Origin: Streptomyces scabichelini
GTDB taxonomy: Bacteria > Actinomycetota > Actinomycetes > Streptomycetales > Streptomycetaceae
DNA: 64,000 bases
Reading direction: 5' to 3'
NCBI RefSeq assembly: GCF_011045015.1
Contig: NZ_JAAKZY010000003.1
Location: 62,001-126,000, forward strand
Notes under the pieces: generated by a model
The model's database searches: none
Seen by the model: only the letters and a program-made list of their open reading frames with translations
What the model was told of the DNA's origin: nothing
Part shown: positions 33,776 through 42,235 of the stretch, in pieces
Layout of the letters: each line of letters starts with the position of its first letter
How positions within the stretch are numbered: the first letter of the stretch is position 1
Program-made: the position numbers and the translations under genes

Positions 33776-34870
33776 TCACGCCGCGACCGGCACCCTGGCC
33801 AGCAGTCGCCGGATGTCCCGTACCGCCGAGCGCCCGGCGCGGTTGGCGCCGATCGTGCTGGCCGACGGCCCGTAGCCGACCAGATGGATGCGCGGATCGG
33901 CGACCGCACGGGTCCCCTCGACACGGATGCCGCCGCCCGGCTCGCGCAGTCGCAGGGGTGCCAGATGGTCGATCGCCGCGCGGAAACCGGTCGCCCACAG
34001 GATGACGTCGGCGTCCATGCGACGCCCGTCGTCCCATTCCACGCCGTCCGGAGTGATCCGGTCGAACATCGGCTGCCGGTCCAGCACGCCGTCATCGATC
34101 GCCTGCCGGATCGCGTCGTTGAGCGGCAGCCCGGTCACCGACACGACACTCTTCGGCGGCAGTCCCTGACGGACCCGCTCTTCCACGAGCGCGACCGCCT
34201 CCCGGCCCACGTCTTCGGTGAAGGGCCCCTCACGGAAGACCGGCGGCCGACGCGTCACCCAGGTCGTCTCCGCCGCGTAGGGCGCGATCTCCATCAGGTG
34301 CTGTGTACCGGACGCGCCCCCGCCGACCACCACGACCCGCTGTCCGGCGAACGCCTCCGGGCCGGGGTACTGGGCGGTGTGCAACTGCCGCCCCCGGAAG
34401 GTCTCCTGGCCCGGATAGCGGGGCCAGAACGGCCGGTCCCACGTGCCCGTCGCATTGATCAGCGCCCGGGCCGACCACGTCCCGGCCGAGGTCTCGACGA
34501 GCAACCGGCCCCCGTCGCCCTCCCGCACGGCCCGTACGTCGACGGGCCGGCGCACCCGCAGGTCGAAGGCGCGCTCGTAGGCGTCGAAGTACTCCGCGAT
34601 GACCTCGGAGGACGGGCGTGCCGGGTCCGCGTCCGTCAGCTCCATGCCCGGCAGCGCATGCATGCCATGGACTTTGCCGTAGGTGAGCGACGGCCACCGG
34701 AACTGCCAGGCACCGCCCGGCTGCGGCGCGTGGTCCAGGACCACGAAGTCCCGCTCCGGCTCGAAGCCGGTACGTCGCAGGTGATAGGCGCTGGACAATC
34801 CGGCCTGTCCAGCGCCTATGACGACCACGTCGACTTCCTGTGCCGCGTCTTGAACCCCGGTTTCGTTCAC
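33776..34870 (-). CDS. flavin-containing monooxygenase-like oxidoreductase
   Basis: 364 residues from GTG at 34870. Two dinucleotide-binding motifs are present: VVVIGAGQAGLSSAYHLRRTG (FAD) near residue 14 and VVVVGGGASGTQ (NADPH) near 175. The linker VHGMHALPGMEL and a C-terminal ATGFRAAID fit the group of CzcO-like or FMO/BVMO-type enzymes, though the full FMO fingerprint is not complete. It lies 37 bases after the ssuD stop on the same strand and is probably the last gene of the ssu operon. Oxidation of a sulfur-containing compound is a contextual guess. Confidence 0.85.
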   Translation of the reverse strand: MNETGVQDAAQEVDVVVIGAGQAGLSSAYHLRRTGFEPERDFVVLDHAPQPGGAWQFRWPSLTYGKVHGMHALPGMELTDADPARPSSEVIAEYFDAYERAFDLRVRRPVDVRAVREGDGGRLLVETSAGTWSARALINATGTWDRPFWPRYPGQETFRGRQLHTAQYPGPEAFAGQRVVVVGGGASGTQHLMEIAPYAAETTWVTRRPPVFREGPFTEDVGREAVALVEERVRQGLPPKSVVSVTGLPLNDAIRQAIDDGVLDRQPMFDRITPDGVEWDDGRRMDADVILWATGFRAAIDHLAPLRLREPGGGIRVEGTRAVADPRIHLVGYGPSASTIGANRAGRSAVRDIRRLLARVPVAA

Positions 34871-34907
34871 GCTTCTACTAACTCGACCGGGGGCCCCGAT
34901 CTTCCCG

Positions 34908-36083
34908 TCAGCGCCCGCTCGCCACGAACAGCGGTGCGCCTTCCCGCGCGGCGACCGGTCCCGCGGCCGTCGGAGCGCCCGGCAGCAGACCGCGTACGGC
35001 CAGCTCGGGCATCACACCCTCCCCGAACCAGTACGCCTCCTCCAGATGCGGATACCCGGACAGCACGAAATGCTCGATGCCCAGCGCGTGGTACTCCTCG
35101 ATCCGGTCGGCGACCTCGGCGTGGCTGCCGACGAGCGCGGTGCCCGCCCCACCACGGACGAGACCCACACCCGCCCACAGGTTCGGGGAGATCTCCAGCC
35201 GGTCCCGGGAGCCGCCGTGCAACGCGAGCATGCGCTGCTGGCCGACCGACTCACTGCGGCCGAGCGCCGCCTGGGCGGCCGCGATGGTCTCCGGGTCGAG
35301 GTCGTCGAGCAGGTGCCGCGCGGTCGCCCAGGCCTCGGCCGACGAGTCACGGGAGATCGTGTGCAAGCGGATGCCGAAGCGGACCGTACGGCCCTCGCGC
35401 TCGGCGAGCCCGCGAATCCAGTCGGTCTTCTCCTTGACCTGCGCCGGGGACTCGCCCCAGGTCAGATACACATCCGCGTGCCGGGCGGCGACCGGCCCCG
35501 CGGCCGCCGACGAACCGCCGAAGAAGATCTCCGGCAGCGGGTCCGGCGGCAGCGCGGTGAGCCCGCCCTCGATCTGATAGTGCGCACCGTCGAAGTCGTA
35601 CGGCTGCCCGCGCCACACCCCTCGTACGACCGACAGGAACTCGTCCGTACGGGCATACCGCCGGTCGTGATCGAGATGGTCGCCGAAGCGCCGCTGCTCA
35701 CCGGAGTCGCCGCCGGTGACCACGTTGAGCAGGAGCCGACCGCGTGTGATGCGCTGATACGTGGCCGCCATCTGCGCGGCGAGCGTCGGCGAGATGACGC
35801 CGGGCCGGAACGCCACCAGGAACTTCAGCCGCTCGGTGTGCTGGGCCAGCGCCACCGTCGTCAGCCAGGCGTCCTCGCACCAGGTGCCGGTCGGCGTCAG
35901 CACCGCCTCGAAGCCCAACTGCTCGGCGGCCTTGGCGATCTGGGCCAGATACTCGATGTCGGGGGCGCGCACGCCGCTGACCGGCTTGGCGGGGTCGACG
36001 GGATTGGAGGCGTAGGCGTGCCGGTCCACGAGGGTGCGGCCGTCGCCGCCGGTCGGCAGGAACCAGTGCAGATGGACGGTCAT
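34908..36083 (-). CDS. ssuD: FMNH2-dependent alkanesulfonate monooxygenase (LLM class)
   Basis: 391 residues starting at MTVHLHWFLPTGGDGRT; the ATG overlaps the ssuA stop by one base (TGATG) and AAGGAG is nine bases upstream. It is a bacterial-luciferase-like TIM barrel with the SsuD signatures FWFLP-like opening, HVLTPTGTW-like LTPTGTWCEDAW, VVTGGDSGEQRRFG and a C-terminal FGEGVMPELAVRGLLP. SsuD releases sulfite from alkanesulfonates using reduced FMN and O2. No NADPH:FMN reductase (SsuE) gene lies in this cluster. It is followed by a flavin monooxygenase gene. Confidence 0.93.
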   Translation of the reverse strand: MTVHLHWFLPTGGDGRTLVDRHAYASNPVDPAKPVSGVRAPDIEYLAQIAKAAEQLGFEAVLTPTGTWCEDAWLTTVALAQHTERLKFLVAFRPGVISPTLAAQMAATYQRITRGRLLLNVVTGGDSGEQRRFGDHLDHDRRYARTDEFLSVVRGVWRGQPYDFDGAHYQIEGGLTALPPDPLPEIFFGGSSAAAGPVAARHADVYLTWGESPAQVKEKTDWIRGLAEREGRTVRFGIRLHTISRDSSAEAWATARHLLDDLDPETIAAAQAALGRSESVGQQRMLALHGGSRDRLEISPNLWAGVGLVRGGAGTALVGSHAEVADRIEEYHALGIEHFVLSGYPHLEEAYWFGEGVMPELAVRGLLPGAPTAAGPVAAREGAPLFVASGR

Positions 36084-37129
36084 CAGGACTCCTTCGACGT
36101 GCGGGGAGCTGTGGTGGACGCCGGCAGGTCGCCGTTGAAGCGGGGGTCGACGAAGCCGGCGAAGTCGACCTTGCGCGGGATGAGCTTCAACTCCGTGAAT
36201 GTGTCGGCGATTTGCTGTTCGGAGGCGATGAGCGGCTTGTCGACGGCGACCGGGATGCGTGAGGCGTTCGTACGCTTCACCGAGGCCAGCGCCACCTCGT
36301 AGGGGAGCCCGGTGTCCTTCGCCCACACCTGTGCCCACTCCTCGGGGTGGTCGTAGACCCAGTTCTGGGCGCGCCGCAGCCGCTCCAGGTAGTCACCGAT
36401 GGCCGCGGTCTTCTTCTTGTCCGCGAGCGCGCCCGGCGCCGCCACCTGGAAGGTGAGGCCGTTGACCACACCGTCGCCGTCCGTCAGGACGCGGCCCTGC
36501 TCGGCCTGGAGAACCTGCGAGGTGTACGGGTCCCAGACCGCCCACGCGTCGACCTTGCCGCCGGTGAACGCGGCCAGCGCGTCCGCGGGCTGCAGGTACT
36601 TCACCTTGACATCGCTCAGCTTCAGCCCGGCCTCCTTCAGGGAGGCGACCAGCTGGTAGTGGGCGGACGAACCCTGCGCCACCGCGACCGCTTTGCCCTT
36701 GAGCTGCTCGGTCGTCCTCAGCGACGAGTTCGTCGGTACGAGGATGGCCTCGCCCTTGGACGTGCCGTGCCAGGCCGCGACGACGGAGATCTTCGAGTCG
36801 GCGCCGGCCGCGAAGACCGGCGGCGTGTTGCCGACGCCGCCGATGTCGACGGCCTTGGCGTTGACGGCTTCCAAGAGTGGTGGACCGGACGTGAACGTCG
36901 ACCACTTGATCTTGTAGTCGAGGTTCTCCAGCTCTCCTGCGGCCCGCAGGACGGCCTCGGAACCACCCTTCTGGTCACCGACGTTGAGGGTGAGGGACCC
37001 CTTGCCGTCGGTCCCGCCGCCCGCCGAGGTGTCGGCTGCCGAATTCCCGCCACAGGCGGTGAGCAGGAGAGACAGAAGGGACAGGAGAGACAGGGGAAGG
37101 AGCAGGGCGGGGACGAGGCGTCGTCGCAT
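36083..37129 (-). CDS. ssuA: aliphatic sulfonate ABC importer, substrate-binding lipoprotein
   Basis: 348 residues. The start MRRRLVPALLLPL is an ATG inside a longer TTG-started frame. The signal peptide ends with LTACGG, a lipobox. The mature protein has SLTLNVGDQKGGSEAVLRAA, a GVGNTPPVFAAG loop and VAVAQGSSAHYQLVASL, as in SsuA/NrtA-type binding proteins that carry sulfonates. The first gene upstream is ssuB and the next downstream is ssuD. Its gene follows three 14-15-base tandem repeats in the ssuB-ssuA gap. Confidence 0.92.
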   Translation of the reverse strand: MRRRLVPALLLPLSLLSLLSLLLTACGGNSAADTSAGGGTDGKGSLTLNVGDQKGGSEAVLRAAGELENLDYKIKWSTFTSGPPLLEAVNAKAVDIGGVGNTPPVFAAGADSKISVVAAWHGTSKGEAILVPTNSSLRTTEQLKGKAVAVAQGSSAHYQLVASLKEAGLKLSDVKVKYLQPADALAAFTGGKVDAWAVWDPYTSQVLQAEQGRVLTDGDGVVNGLTFQVAAPGALADKKKTAAIGDYLERLRRAQNWVYDHPEEWAQVWAKDTGLPYEVALASVKRTNASRIPVAVDKPLIASEQQIADTFTELKLIPRKVDFAGFVDPRFNGDLPASTTAPRTSKES

Positions 37130-37155
37130 GGTGCATCCGTTCAATTCGTTCTGGA

Positions 37156-37198
37156 GAAGGGGAGTTCAGGAGGGGGGAGTTCAGAAGTGGCAGTTCAG
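37156..37198. repeat. three 14-15 bp tandem units between ssuB and ssuA
   Basis: Units ending in agttcag lie at about 37156-37169, 37170-37184 and 37185-37198. The first copy on the minus strand contains the ssuB stop codon. Their effect on translation of ssuA is unknown; they also supply a purine-rich tract on the plus strand. Confidence 0.6.
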
Positions 37199-37953
37199 AT
37201 GGCGGCGGTATCGACGCCCAGGCGTTCCAGCAGACCGGCGCGGAGCTCCGCGAACCGGGGGTCGGCGATGTCACGCGGGCGGTCCAGCTCGACGCGGGTC
37301 TCGTACGCGATGACGCCGCCGTCCATCACGAGGACGCGGTCGGCGAGCAGTACCGCCTCCTCCACGTCGTGCGTGACCAGGAGCACCGCGCAGCCGCGCC
37401 GCTGCCACAGTTCGCCGACGAGCCGTTGTGCGTTGATCCGGGTCAGCGCGTCCAGCGCGCCGAAGGGTTCGTCGAGGAGCAGCAGGTCGGGCTCGCGTAC
37501 CAGCGCGCGGGCCAGTGAGGCGCGTTGGGCCTCGCCGCCGGAGAGCGTCTTGGGCCAGGCGTTGGAGCGGTGGCTGAGACCGACCTCCGCCAACGCCCGC
37601 TCGGCGACGGCCCGTTCGGGCTTCCCCGGCAGTCCGAGCAGCACGTTGCGCCACACCTTCTTCCACGGCATGAGCCGCGGCGCCTGGAACGCGACGGCCT
37701 TGCGGCGCGGGACTAGAACGGTGCCCTCGATGTCGCGGTCGAGCCCGGCGAGGATGCGCAGCAGGGTGGACTTGCCGCAGCCGCTGCGGCCGAGCAGGGC
37801 CACGAACTCGCCCGGCCTCACATCGAGTTGAAGACGGTCGATGACGGCGCGGCCGTCGAAGGAGCGGGACAGCCCCTCGACATGGACCGCCTGTGCGGCC
37901 TGCGCGGCCTGTACGGCTTGGGTGGTCACCGGCCGGTGAACGTCGGTCGCCAT
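37195..37953 (-). CDS. ssuB: aliphatic sulfonate ABC importer, ATPase
   Basis: 252 residues from ATG at 37953; a GTG at 37929 would instead make a GTGA overlap with the ssuC stop, and either is possible. Intact motifs: LLGRSGCGKSTLL, KTLSGGEAQRASLARAL, LLLLDEPFGALD and LLVTHDVEEAV. The N-terminus before the ATPase is an Ala/Gln-rich stretch (AVQAAQAAQAVHVEG). It powers uptake by SsuC. It overlaps ssuC by 28 bases in the ATG-start model. Confidence 0.93.
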   Translation of the reverse strand: MATDVHRPVTTQAVQAAQAAQAVHVEGLSRSFDGRAVIDRLQLDVRPGEFVALLGRSGCGKSTLLRILAGLDRDIEGTVLVPRRKAVAFQAPRLMPWKKVWRNVLLGLPGKPERAVAERALAEVGLSHRSNAWPKTLSGGEAQRASLARALVREPDLLLLDEPFGALDALTRINAQRLVGELWQRRGCAVLLVTHDVEEAVLLADRVLVMDGGVIAYETRVELDRPRDIADPRFAELRAGLLERLGVDTAAI

Positions 37954-38804
37954 TGCAGCAGCAGCCTTTCGAGGGAGCGGACGATGAAGTCGGCGAGCAG
38001 GCCGAGGAAGGCGTAGACGATCAGGCAGACCACGATGACGTCCGTGCGCAGGAAGTCGCGCGCCTGGACCATGAGGAAGCCGATCCCGGCGTCCGCGTTG
38101 ATCTGCTCGGCGAAGACGAGCGCGAGCCAGGCGATGCCGAGCGAGTAGCGGAGCCCGGTCATCGCACCGGGCAGCGCGCCCGGCAGGACCACATGGCGTA
38201 CGAGTCCCCAGCGGGACAGGCCGAGGGATTCCCCGGCCTCGATCAGCTGGGAGTCGACGCCGCGGATACCCGCGTACACATTGAGATAGAGCGGGAACGA
38301 GACACCGAGCGTGATGATCGCGACCTTCGGAGCCTCGCCGATGCCGAACCAGATGATGAACAGCGGGATCAGGCCGACGAACGGCACGGTCCGCAGCATC
38401 TGGACGCTCGCGTCGACGAGGTCCTCGCCGATGCGGAACAGGCCGGATACCAGAGCGAGTCCGGTGCCGACGACGGTGCCGAGCAGCAGCCCGACCGCGA
38501 CCCGCTGGAGCGAGACGCCCATCGCCGTGGGCAGCGAGCCGTCGGAGATCAGATCACCCGCGACGCGTGCGATGGTGCCGGGCGAGGCGAGGACGTCTGG
38601 GGTCAACACGCCTGTACTGCTGAGGAGTTGCCACAGTCCGAGGAGGAGGACGGGGCCGGAGGTGCGACGCAGCCAGCGGGGGACGCGGGTGCTGCGGGCG
38701 GAGGTGGGGACGAGGGGTTCGAGCTCGGGCAGGGCGTTCTCAGACTTGGATATTCCCGAAATGTCGGACCCGTGAGAGTCCGGCGGGGCATGGCTGATGC
38801 TCAT
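37926..38804 (-). CDS. ssuC: aliphatic sulfonate ABC importer, permease
   Basis: 292 residues with five to six helices after a hydrophilic N-terminus. The EAA-type loop GESLGLSRWGLVRHVVLPGALPG is present, as is VPFVGLIPLFIIWFGIGEAPK, both typical of the SsuC/NrtB permeases. The ATG follows GTGGAGCACTC. It is the first structural gene of the ssuC-B-A-D operon; a leader peptide and promoter lie upstream (38948-39068), with 143 bases between the leader stop and the ATG. Confidence 0.92.
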   Translation of the reverse strand: MSISHAPPDSHGSDISGISKSENALPELEPLVPTSARSTRVPRWLRRTSGPVLLLGLWQLLSSTGVLTPDVLASPGTIARVAGDLISDGSLPTAMGVSLQRVAVGLLLGTVVGTGLALVSGLFRIGEDLVDASVQMLRTVPFVGLIPLFIIWFGIGEAPKVAIITLGVSFPLYLNVYAGIRGVDSQLIEAGESLGLSRWGLVRHVVLPGALPGAMTGLRYSLGIAWLALVFAEQINADAGIGFLMVQARDFLRTDVIVVCLIVYAFLGLLADFIVRSLERLLLQWRPTFTGR

Positions 38805-38947
38805 GAGTGCTCCACGACTGGGGCTCTACGACGGGAGAGCGGCGGGAGAGCGGCAGGAGAAGGTACGCGTCAGCGCGCCGACGTCCGGTTCAGATCAGAC
38901 GTACGGGCATGCCGCGGCGCGGAGATGAAATACGAGGGAGAGGGGCG

Positions 38948-39031
38948 TCAGCGGCCGCGACGACACGCGGCGGAGGCCACCCGCAGCAGGTCGATGTGAC
39001 CGCGCGTGGTGAGCAGGGCTGAACGCAACAT
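38948..39031 (-). CDS. leader peptide of the ssu operon (Cys-containing, probably leaderless)
   Basis: A 27-residue peptide with the sequence MLRSALLTTRGHIDLLRVAS then AACRRGR. It matches the short leader peptides upstream of Streptomyces sulfur genes, whose core is LTTRxHIDLxRVxSxxCR. The Cys-Arg near the end is the presumed sensing position: ribosome stalling at Cys when cysteinyl-tRNA is low would alter folding of the downstream 143 bases. The ATG coincides with the expected transcription start, so no ribosome site is needed. Too short for ordinary gene finding. The mechanism is inferred from the family. Confidence 0.75.
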   Translation of the reverse strand: MLRSALLTTRGHIDLLRVASAACRRGR

Positions 39032-39068
39032 GCGGCTGAAAGTAGCCAGATGGGCTGTGCACGGTCAA
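39031..39068 (-). promoter_or_regulatory. promoter of the leader/ssu transcript
   Basis: On the minus strand, TTGACC (39068-39063), 18 bases, TACTTT (39044-39039), then seven bases to the A of the leader ATG at 39031. This would put the +1 on the first base of the leader's ATG. Confidence 0.65.
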
Positions 39069-39167
39069 TGGCGTCTCGCGGAATGGACTGCGCGTATCAC
39101 CCGGCGGGTGGTGCGGGCACTCGGTCGGTGCAGGCACGCAACCCGGCTGATGAGCGAGGATTGACTC

Positions 39168-39590
39168 ATGTCCGATGCCTTCACCACCCGTGTACTGAAC
39201 GTCGCCACCGGATCCTCGGAGACAGTCGTCGACCTCACCCACGAATGCGAGGCCTTCCTCAGGGAGGTGGCGGGCGACCGTGACGGCCTGCTGAACGTCT
39301 TCGTGCCCCACGCAACCGCCGGAATCGCGATCATCGAGACCGGGGCCGGCAGCGACGACGACCTCCTCGCCACCCTCCACACCCTGCTCCCCGACGACGA
39401 CCGCTGGCAGCACCGCCACGGCAGCCCCGGCCACGGCCGCGACCACGTACTCCCGGCGATCGTGCCCCCGCACGCCACGCTGCCGGTGCTGGGTGGCCGC
39501 CTGGAACTGGGGACTTGGCAGTCGGTGTGTCTGGTCGACACCAACATCTCCAATGCCAACCGTCATGTGAGGCTGAGCTTCCTGGGATGA
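39168..39590 (+). CDS. YjbQ family protein (secondary thiamine-phosphate synthase)
   Basis: 140 residues of the UPF0047/YjbQ family, with LNVFVPHATAGIAIIETGAG, HHHGHGRDHVLPA-like HRHGSPGHGRDHVLPAIV and LGTWQSVCLVDTN. The family has weak thiamine-phosphate synthase activity in some members and is otherwise of unknown role. The conserved Cys, His and Glu may form the active site. It starts divergently from the ssu leader, and the intergenic region is shared. No other thiamine gene is near. Confidence 0.88.
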   Translation: MSDAFTTRVLNVATGSSETVVDLTHECEAFLREVAGDRDGLLNVFVPHATAGIAIIETGAGSDDDLLATLHTLLPDDDRWQHRHGSPGHGRDHVLPAIVPPHATLPVLGGRLELGTWQSVCLVDTNISNANRHVRLSFLG

Positions 39591-39646
39591 GCAAGATCGT
39601 CCTGAGGGTGGCCGCCGAACCACCCCCGGCAGCCAGGGCCGGTGCT

Positions 39647-40147
39647 TCAGGCGGCCGGGGTGTCCAGGGGGCGCAGTTCGTCCGCGTAGGAGACGGAGAT
39701 CCGGCGCATCAGGCCGTCCTCGGTGATGTCGTACTGGCCGAGGCGCCACAGCGGCGGCGAGTACGCGTGGATGGAGACCGCGTCGTCGGTGGCGCCGGTG
39801 AGGCGGTGGATGTGCTCGGGGCCGAAGCAGAAGGACTCGCCCGCGCCCACGGTGACGGACAGATGGCTGCCGCCGATGCGCGGATTGGACTCGTTCAGCG
39901 CGCCCTGGACGACGCTGACCGCGCCGGAGGAGATGTCGTGGTCGTGCCAGCCGGTGTCGTTGCGCCGGGTCCAGCACAGCAGCCAGACGTCGACGTACTC
40001 GTCGCGGTGCAGGGATGCGTAGTGCCGCTGTTCGTCGGAGAACGCGACCTGTTCGCGCCACAGGCCGGGGCGGGCGGCGAGGTCGTCCACCAGCGCCTTC
40101 AGCTCGCGCTTGTCGAGGACACGGTCCGGCAGGGCCTCGTACGTCAT
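39647..40147 (-). CDS. cysteine dioxygenase type I-like
   Basis: 166 residues of a small cupin. The iron ligands are in TGWHDHDISSG (two His) and HIHRLTG (one His), the three-His site of CDO that converts cysteine to cysteine sulfinate with O2. The opening LKALVDDLAARPGLWREQVAF is family-typical. The ATG overlaps the stop of the amidohydrolase gene as ATGA, so the two are coupled. Its place beside the ssu genes fits a sulfur island. Other thiols such as 3-mercaptopropionate are possible substrates. Confidence 0.9.
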   Translation of the reverse strand: MTYEALPDRVLDKRELKALVDDLAARPGLWREQVAFSDEQRHYASLHRDEYVDVWLLCWTRRNDTGWHDHDISSGAVSVVQGALNESNPRIGGSHLSVTVGAGESFCFGPEHIHRLTGATDDAVSIHAYSPPLWRLGQYDITEDGLMRRISVSYADELRPLDTPAA

Positions 40148-41037
40148 GGGGTGGCTCCCTTCAGCAGACGGGCGGGGTTGGCGGTGCGCAGGGCGTGGAC
40201 GGCGGCGTCCGCGCCGAGGTCGGGGATGACGGGAGCCGCGTAGGGGCGGTCGCTGCCACTGACGAGCACGTCGATACCGACGGCCCGCACGAGCGCGTCC
40301 ACCGCGCGTGTGCCGTACGACGAGGTCTCGTAGAAGGCGTCGAAGTCGACCTCGCCGCGGCCGCCGCCTCGGGCGGCGAGCCGCTCGCCGTGGAGCGGGG
40401 CCAAGCCCGCGAGTGCGGCGAAGCAGACGCGCAGACGTGGGTGGCGTACGCGGCCGAAGGCGCGGAAGGCGAACCAGGACGCATGCATCTGGTGGAGGTA
40501 GGGGACAAGGGCCGGCCACCAGGGGGGAGCGCCGGGAGTCGGCGGGGCGGCTCCGGGATGGATGAAGAGGGGCTTGTCGAGGCGGGTGAGGACGTCCAGC
40601 AGCGGGGCGCAGTGGTGCCAGCCGGCCGCGTCCAGCAGTGCTGTGGCGGGGAGTTGGAGACCCGCGCAGCCGCGGCGCAGTTCCCGTTCGACCGCATCGG
40701 TTTCCGGTGCTGACAGGCAGGGCGAGGCCCAGACGCCGAAGGGTGCGGGGAGCGCGAGTGCGCCGTCGTGGAACGCGTCGAGCAGCGCGAAGGTCTCGGA
40801 GGGCGGCAGGTATTCGATGCCCAGCGGGCTGGAGAGCGAGACCAGGGCCAGGTCGAGGCCGTCGGCGACGGCAAGTCGGGTGCGGGCCGCGATGTCGTGG
40901 TCGGCCGGGTCGACCTCGTACGGCGGCTCGCCCGACAGGTGCAGGGTCCAGCCGTCGAGGTAGGGCGGTGTCGTGCGGGCGCGCAGTAGCTCGGTGAACT
41001 CGGGCGGCCAGATGTGCTGGTGAACATCGGTGAGCAC
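40144..41037 (-). CDS. amidohydrolase (ACMSD-like) family protein
   Basis: 297 residues from GTG at 41037. The metal-binding start DVHQHIWP, a central FIHPGAA and C-terminal SGSDRPYA give the HxH, His and Asp ligands of the amidohydrolase TIM barrel. The members resemble ACMSD/2-pyrone-4,6-dicarboxylate-type decarboxylases or hydrolases. It is the first gene of a unit with cysteine dioxygenase. A LacI-type regulator is divergent, with palindromes between. Substrate unknown. Confidence 0.88.
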   Translation of the reverse strand: MLTDVHQHIWPPEFTELLRARTTPPYLDGWTLHLSGEPPYEVDPADHDIAARTRLAVADGLDLALVSLSSPLGIEYLPPSETFALLDAFHDGALALPAPFGVWASPCLSAPETDAVERELRRGCAGLQLPATALLDAAGWHHCAPLLDVLTRLDKPLFIHPGAAPPTPGAPPWWPALVPYLHQMHASWFAFRAFGRVRHPRLRVCFAALAGLAPLHGERLAARGGGRGEVDFDAFYETSSYGTRAVDALVRAVGIDVLVSGSDRPYAAPVIPDLGADAAVHALRTANPARLLKGATP

Positions 41038-41081
41038 GGATCGGTCCTCGGGGCGGCGTGAAGAAGCTTGGTTGGAGAGAA

Positions 41082-41122
41082 GTTAAGCGCTTCACTGATG
41101 CGGTTAAGTTAAGCGGTTAACA
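41082..41122. promoter_or_regulatory. probable LacI-family operators between the amidohydrolase and regulator genes
   Basis: The first site, gttaagcgcttcac (41082-41095), is a near-perfect palindrome centred on agcgct as in LacI/GalR boxes. A second stretch from 41101 has ggttaagttaagcggttaac with two cggttaa direct units and outer gttaa/ttaac arms. Both lie within 165 bases between the divergent genes. Confidence 0.6.
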
Positions 41123-41200
41123 AGATGCTGTGTCAAGCGCGCGAGGGGCCCGCGGGCCCGGGTGGGCCCAGGGCGGACAGACCCCGGTAGGCTTCCCCGT

Positions 41201-42205
41201 ATGGCCAGGCCCACTAAGCGCACCACCCTCCGGGAGGTGGCCGAAGCCACTGGCCTCTCCACCGCCGCCGTCTCGTATGCCCTGCGCGGCAAACACGTCT
41301 CCAAGGAGACCGAGGAGCGGGTGCGCAAGGCGGCCGCCGAGCTCGGTTACGAGGCCGACCCCATCGCCCGTGCCCTGGCGAGCGGTCGTACCAGCATGGT
41401 CGGTGTCCTCGCGGGCGACCTCCAGGACCTCTGGCACCAGCAGCTGATGGCGGCCATCGGCCATGAGCTGCTGGCCTGCGACCGCTATGCGCTGACCGTC
41501 GACGCGGGCGGCGACCCCGACCGTCAGCTGGCCCTCGCCAAGCAGCTGCGCGACCAGCGGGTCGACGCCCTTCTCGTGTCGCCTGTGGACCCCTCCGCCG
41601 AGGCGTGGGCCGCGATCGCCGACGCGCTGCCCGTGGTGGCCATCGGGGACTCCCTGCAGAAGGCACGCACGGCCGGGCAGGTCATCTTCGACAACCGGGC
41701 CGGCATCGACGCCGTACTGGAGTATCTGCACGGACTCGGGCACCGGCAGGTGACCGTGCTGACGCCGACCCGGCCCAGTACGCCGGATCGGCCCGCCGAC
41801 GTATATGTGTCCGAAGCGGCGGAGCGACTGGGGCTGCGGACCGAACTCGTGCCCTGTCCCCAGGAACTGGGTGAGGCCACGGCGGTGGCGCGCCGGGTGC
41901 TGGAGGGACCGCGGCCCGCGACCGCCGTTTTCTGTTTCTCCGATTCGCTGGCGTACGGGGTGTACGCGGCTGCGGCGGAGGCCTCGCTGGAGGTGGGACG
42001 GAATGTCTCCGTGGTCGGCTTCGACGACCATCCGGTGTCCCGGGTACTCACGCCGCCGCTGACCACCGTCGACTGGGGGCCGGCCGGGATTGCCGCGGAG
42101 GCGGCTCGGTTGACCGTCGCGGCGATTGAGGGGACGAGGGTGCGGAGGAAGCGGATTCTCTGCGCGCCGCGGATGAGTGAGCGGGGATCGGCTGTGCGGG
42201 TGTAG
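41201..42205 (+). CDS. LacI-family regulator
   Basis: 334 residues from MARPTKRTTLREVAEATG. The HTH is TLREVAEATGLSTAAVSYALRG with the hinge following at YEADPIARALASGR. The periplasmic-binding-protein-like core has VSPVDPSAEAW and a C-terminal SVVGFDDHPVSRVLTPPLTTVDWG typical of LacI. It probably represses the divergent amidohydrolase and cysteine dioxygenase genes. An unusual feature is the sulfur-island setting rather than a sugar operon. Confidence 0.93.
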   Translation: MARPTKRTTLREVAEATGLSTAAVSYALRGKHVSKETEERVRKAAAELGYEADPIARALASGRTSMVGVLAGDLQDLWHQQLMAAIGHELLACDRYALTVDAGGDPDRQLALAKQLRDQRVDALLVSPVDPSAEAWAAIADALPVVAIGDSLQKARTAGQVIFDNRAGIDAVLEYLHGLGHRQVTVLTPTRPSTPDRPADVYVSEAAERLGLRTELVPCPQELGEATAVARRVLEGPRPATAVFCFSDSLAYGVYAAAAEASLEVGRNVSVVGFDDHPVSRVLTPPLTTVDWGPAGIAAEAARLTVAAIEGTRVRRKRILCAPRMSERGSAVRV

Positions 42206-42235
42206 CGGACCGCGGGCCCGAATGGGGCGAGCCGG

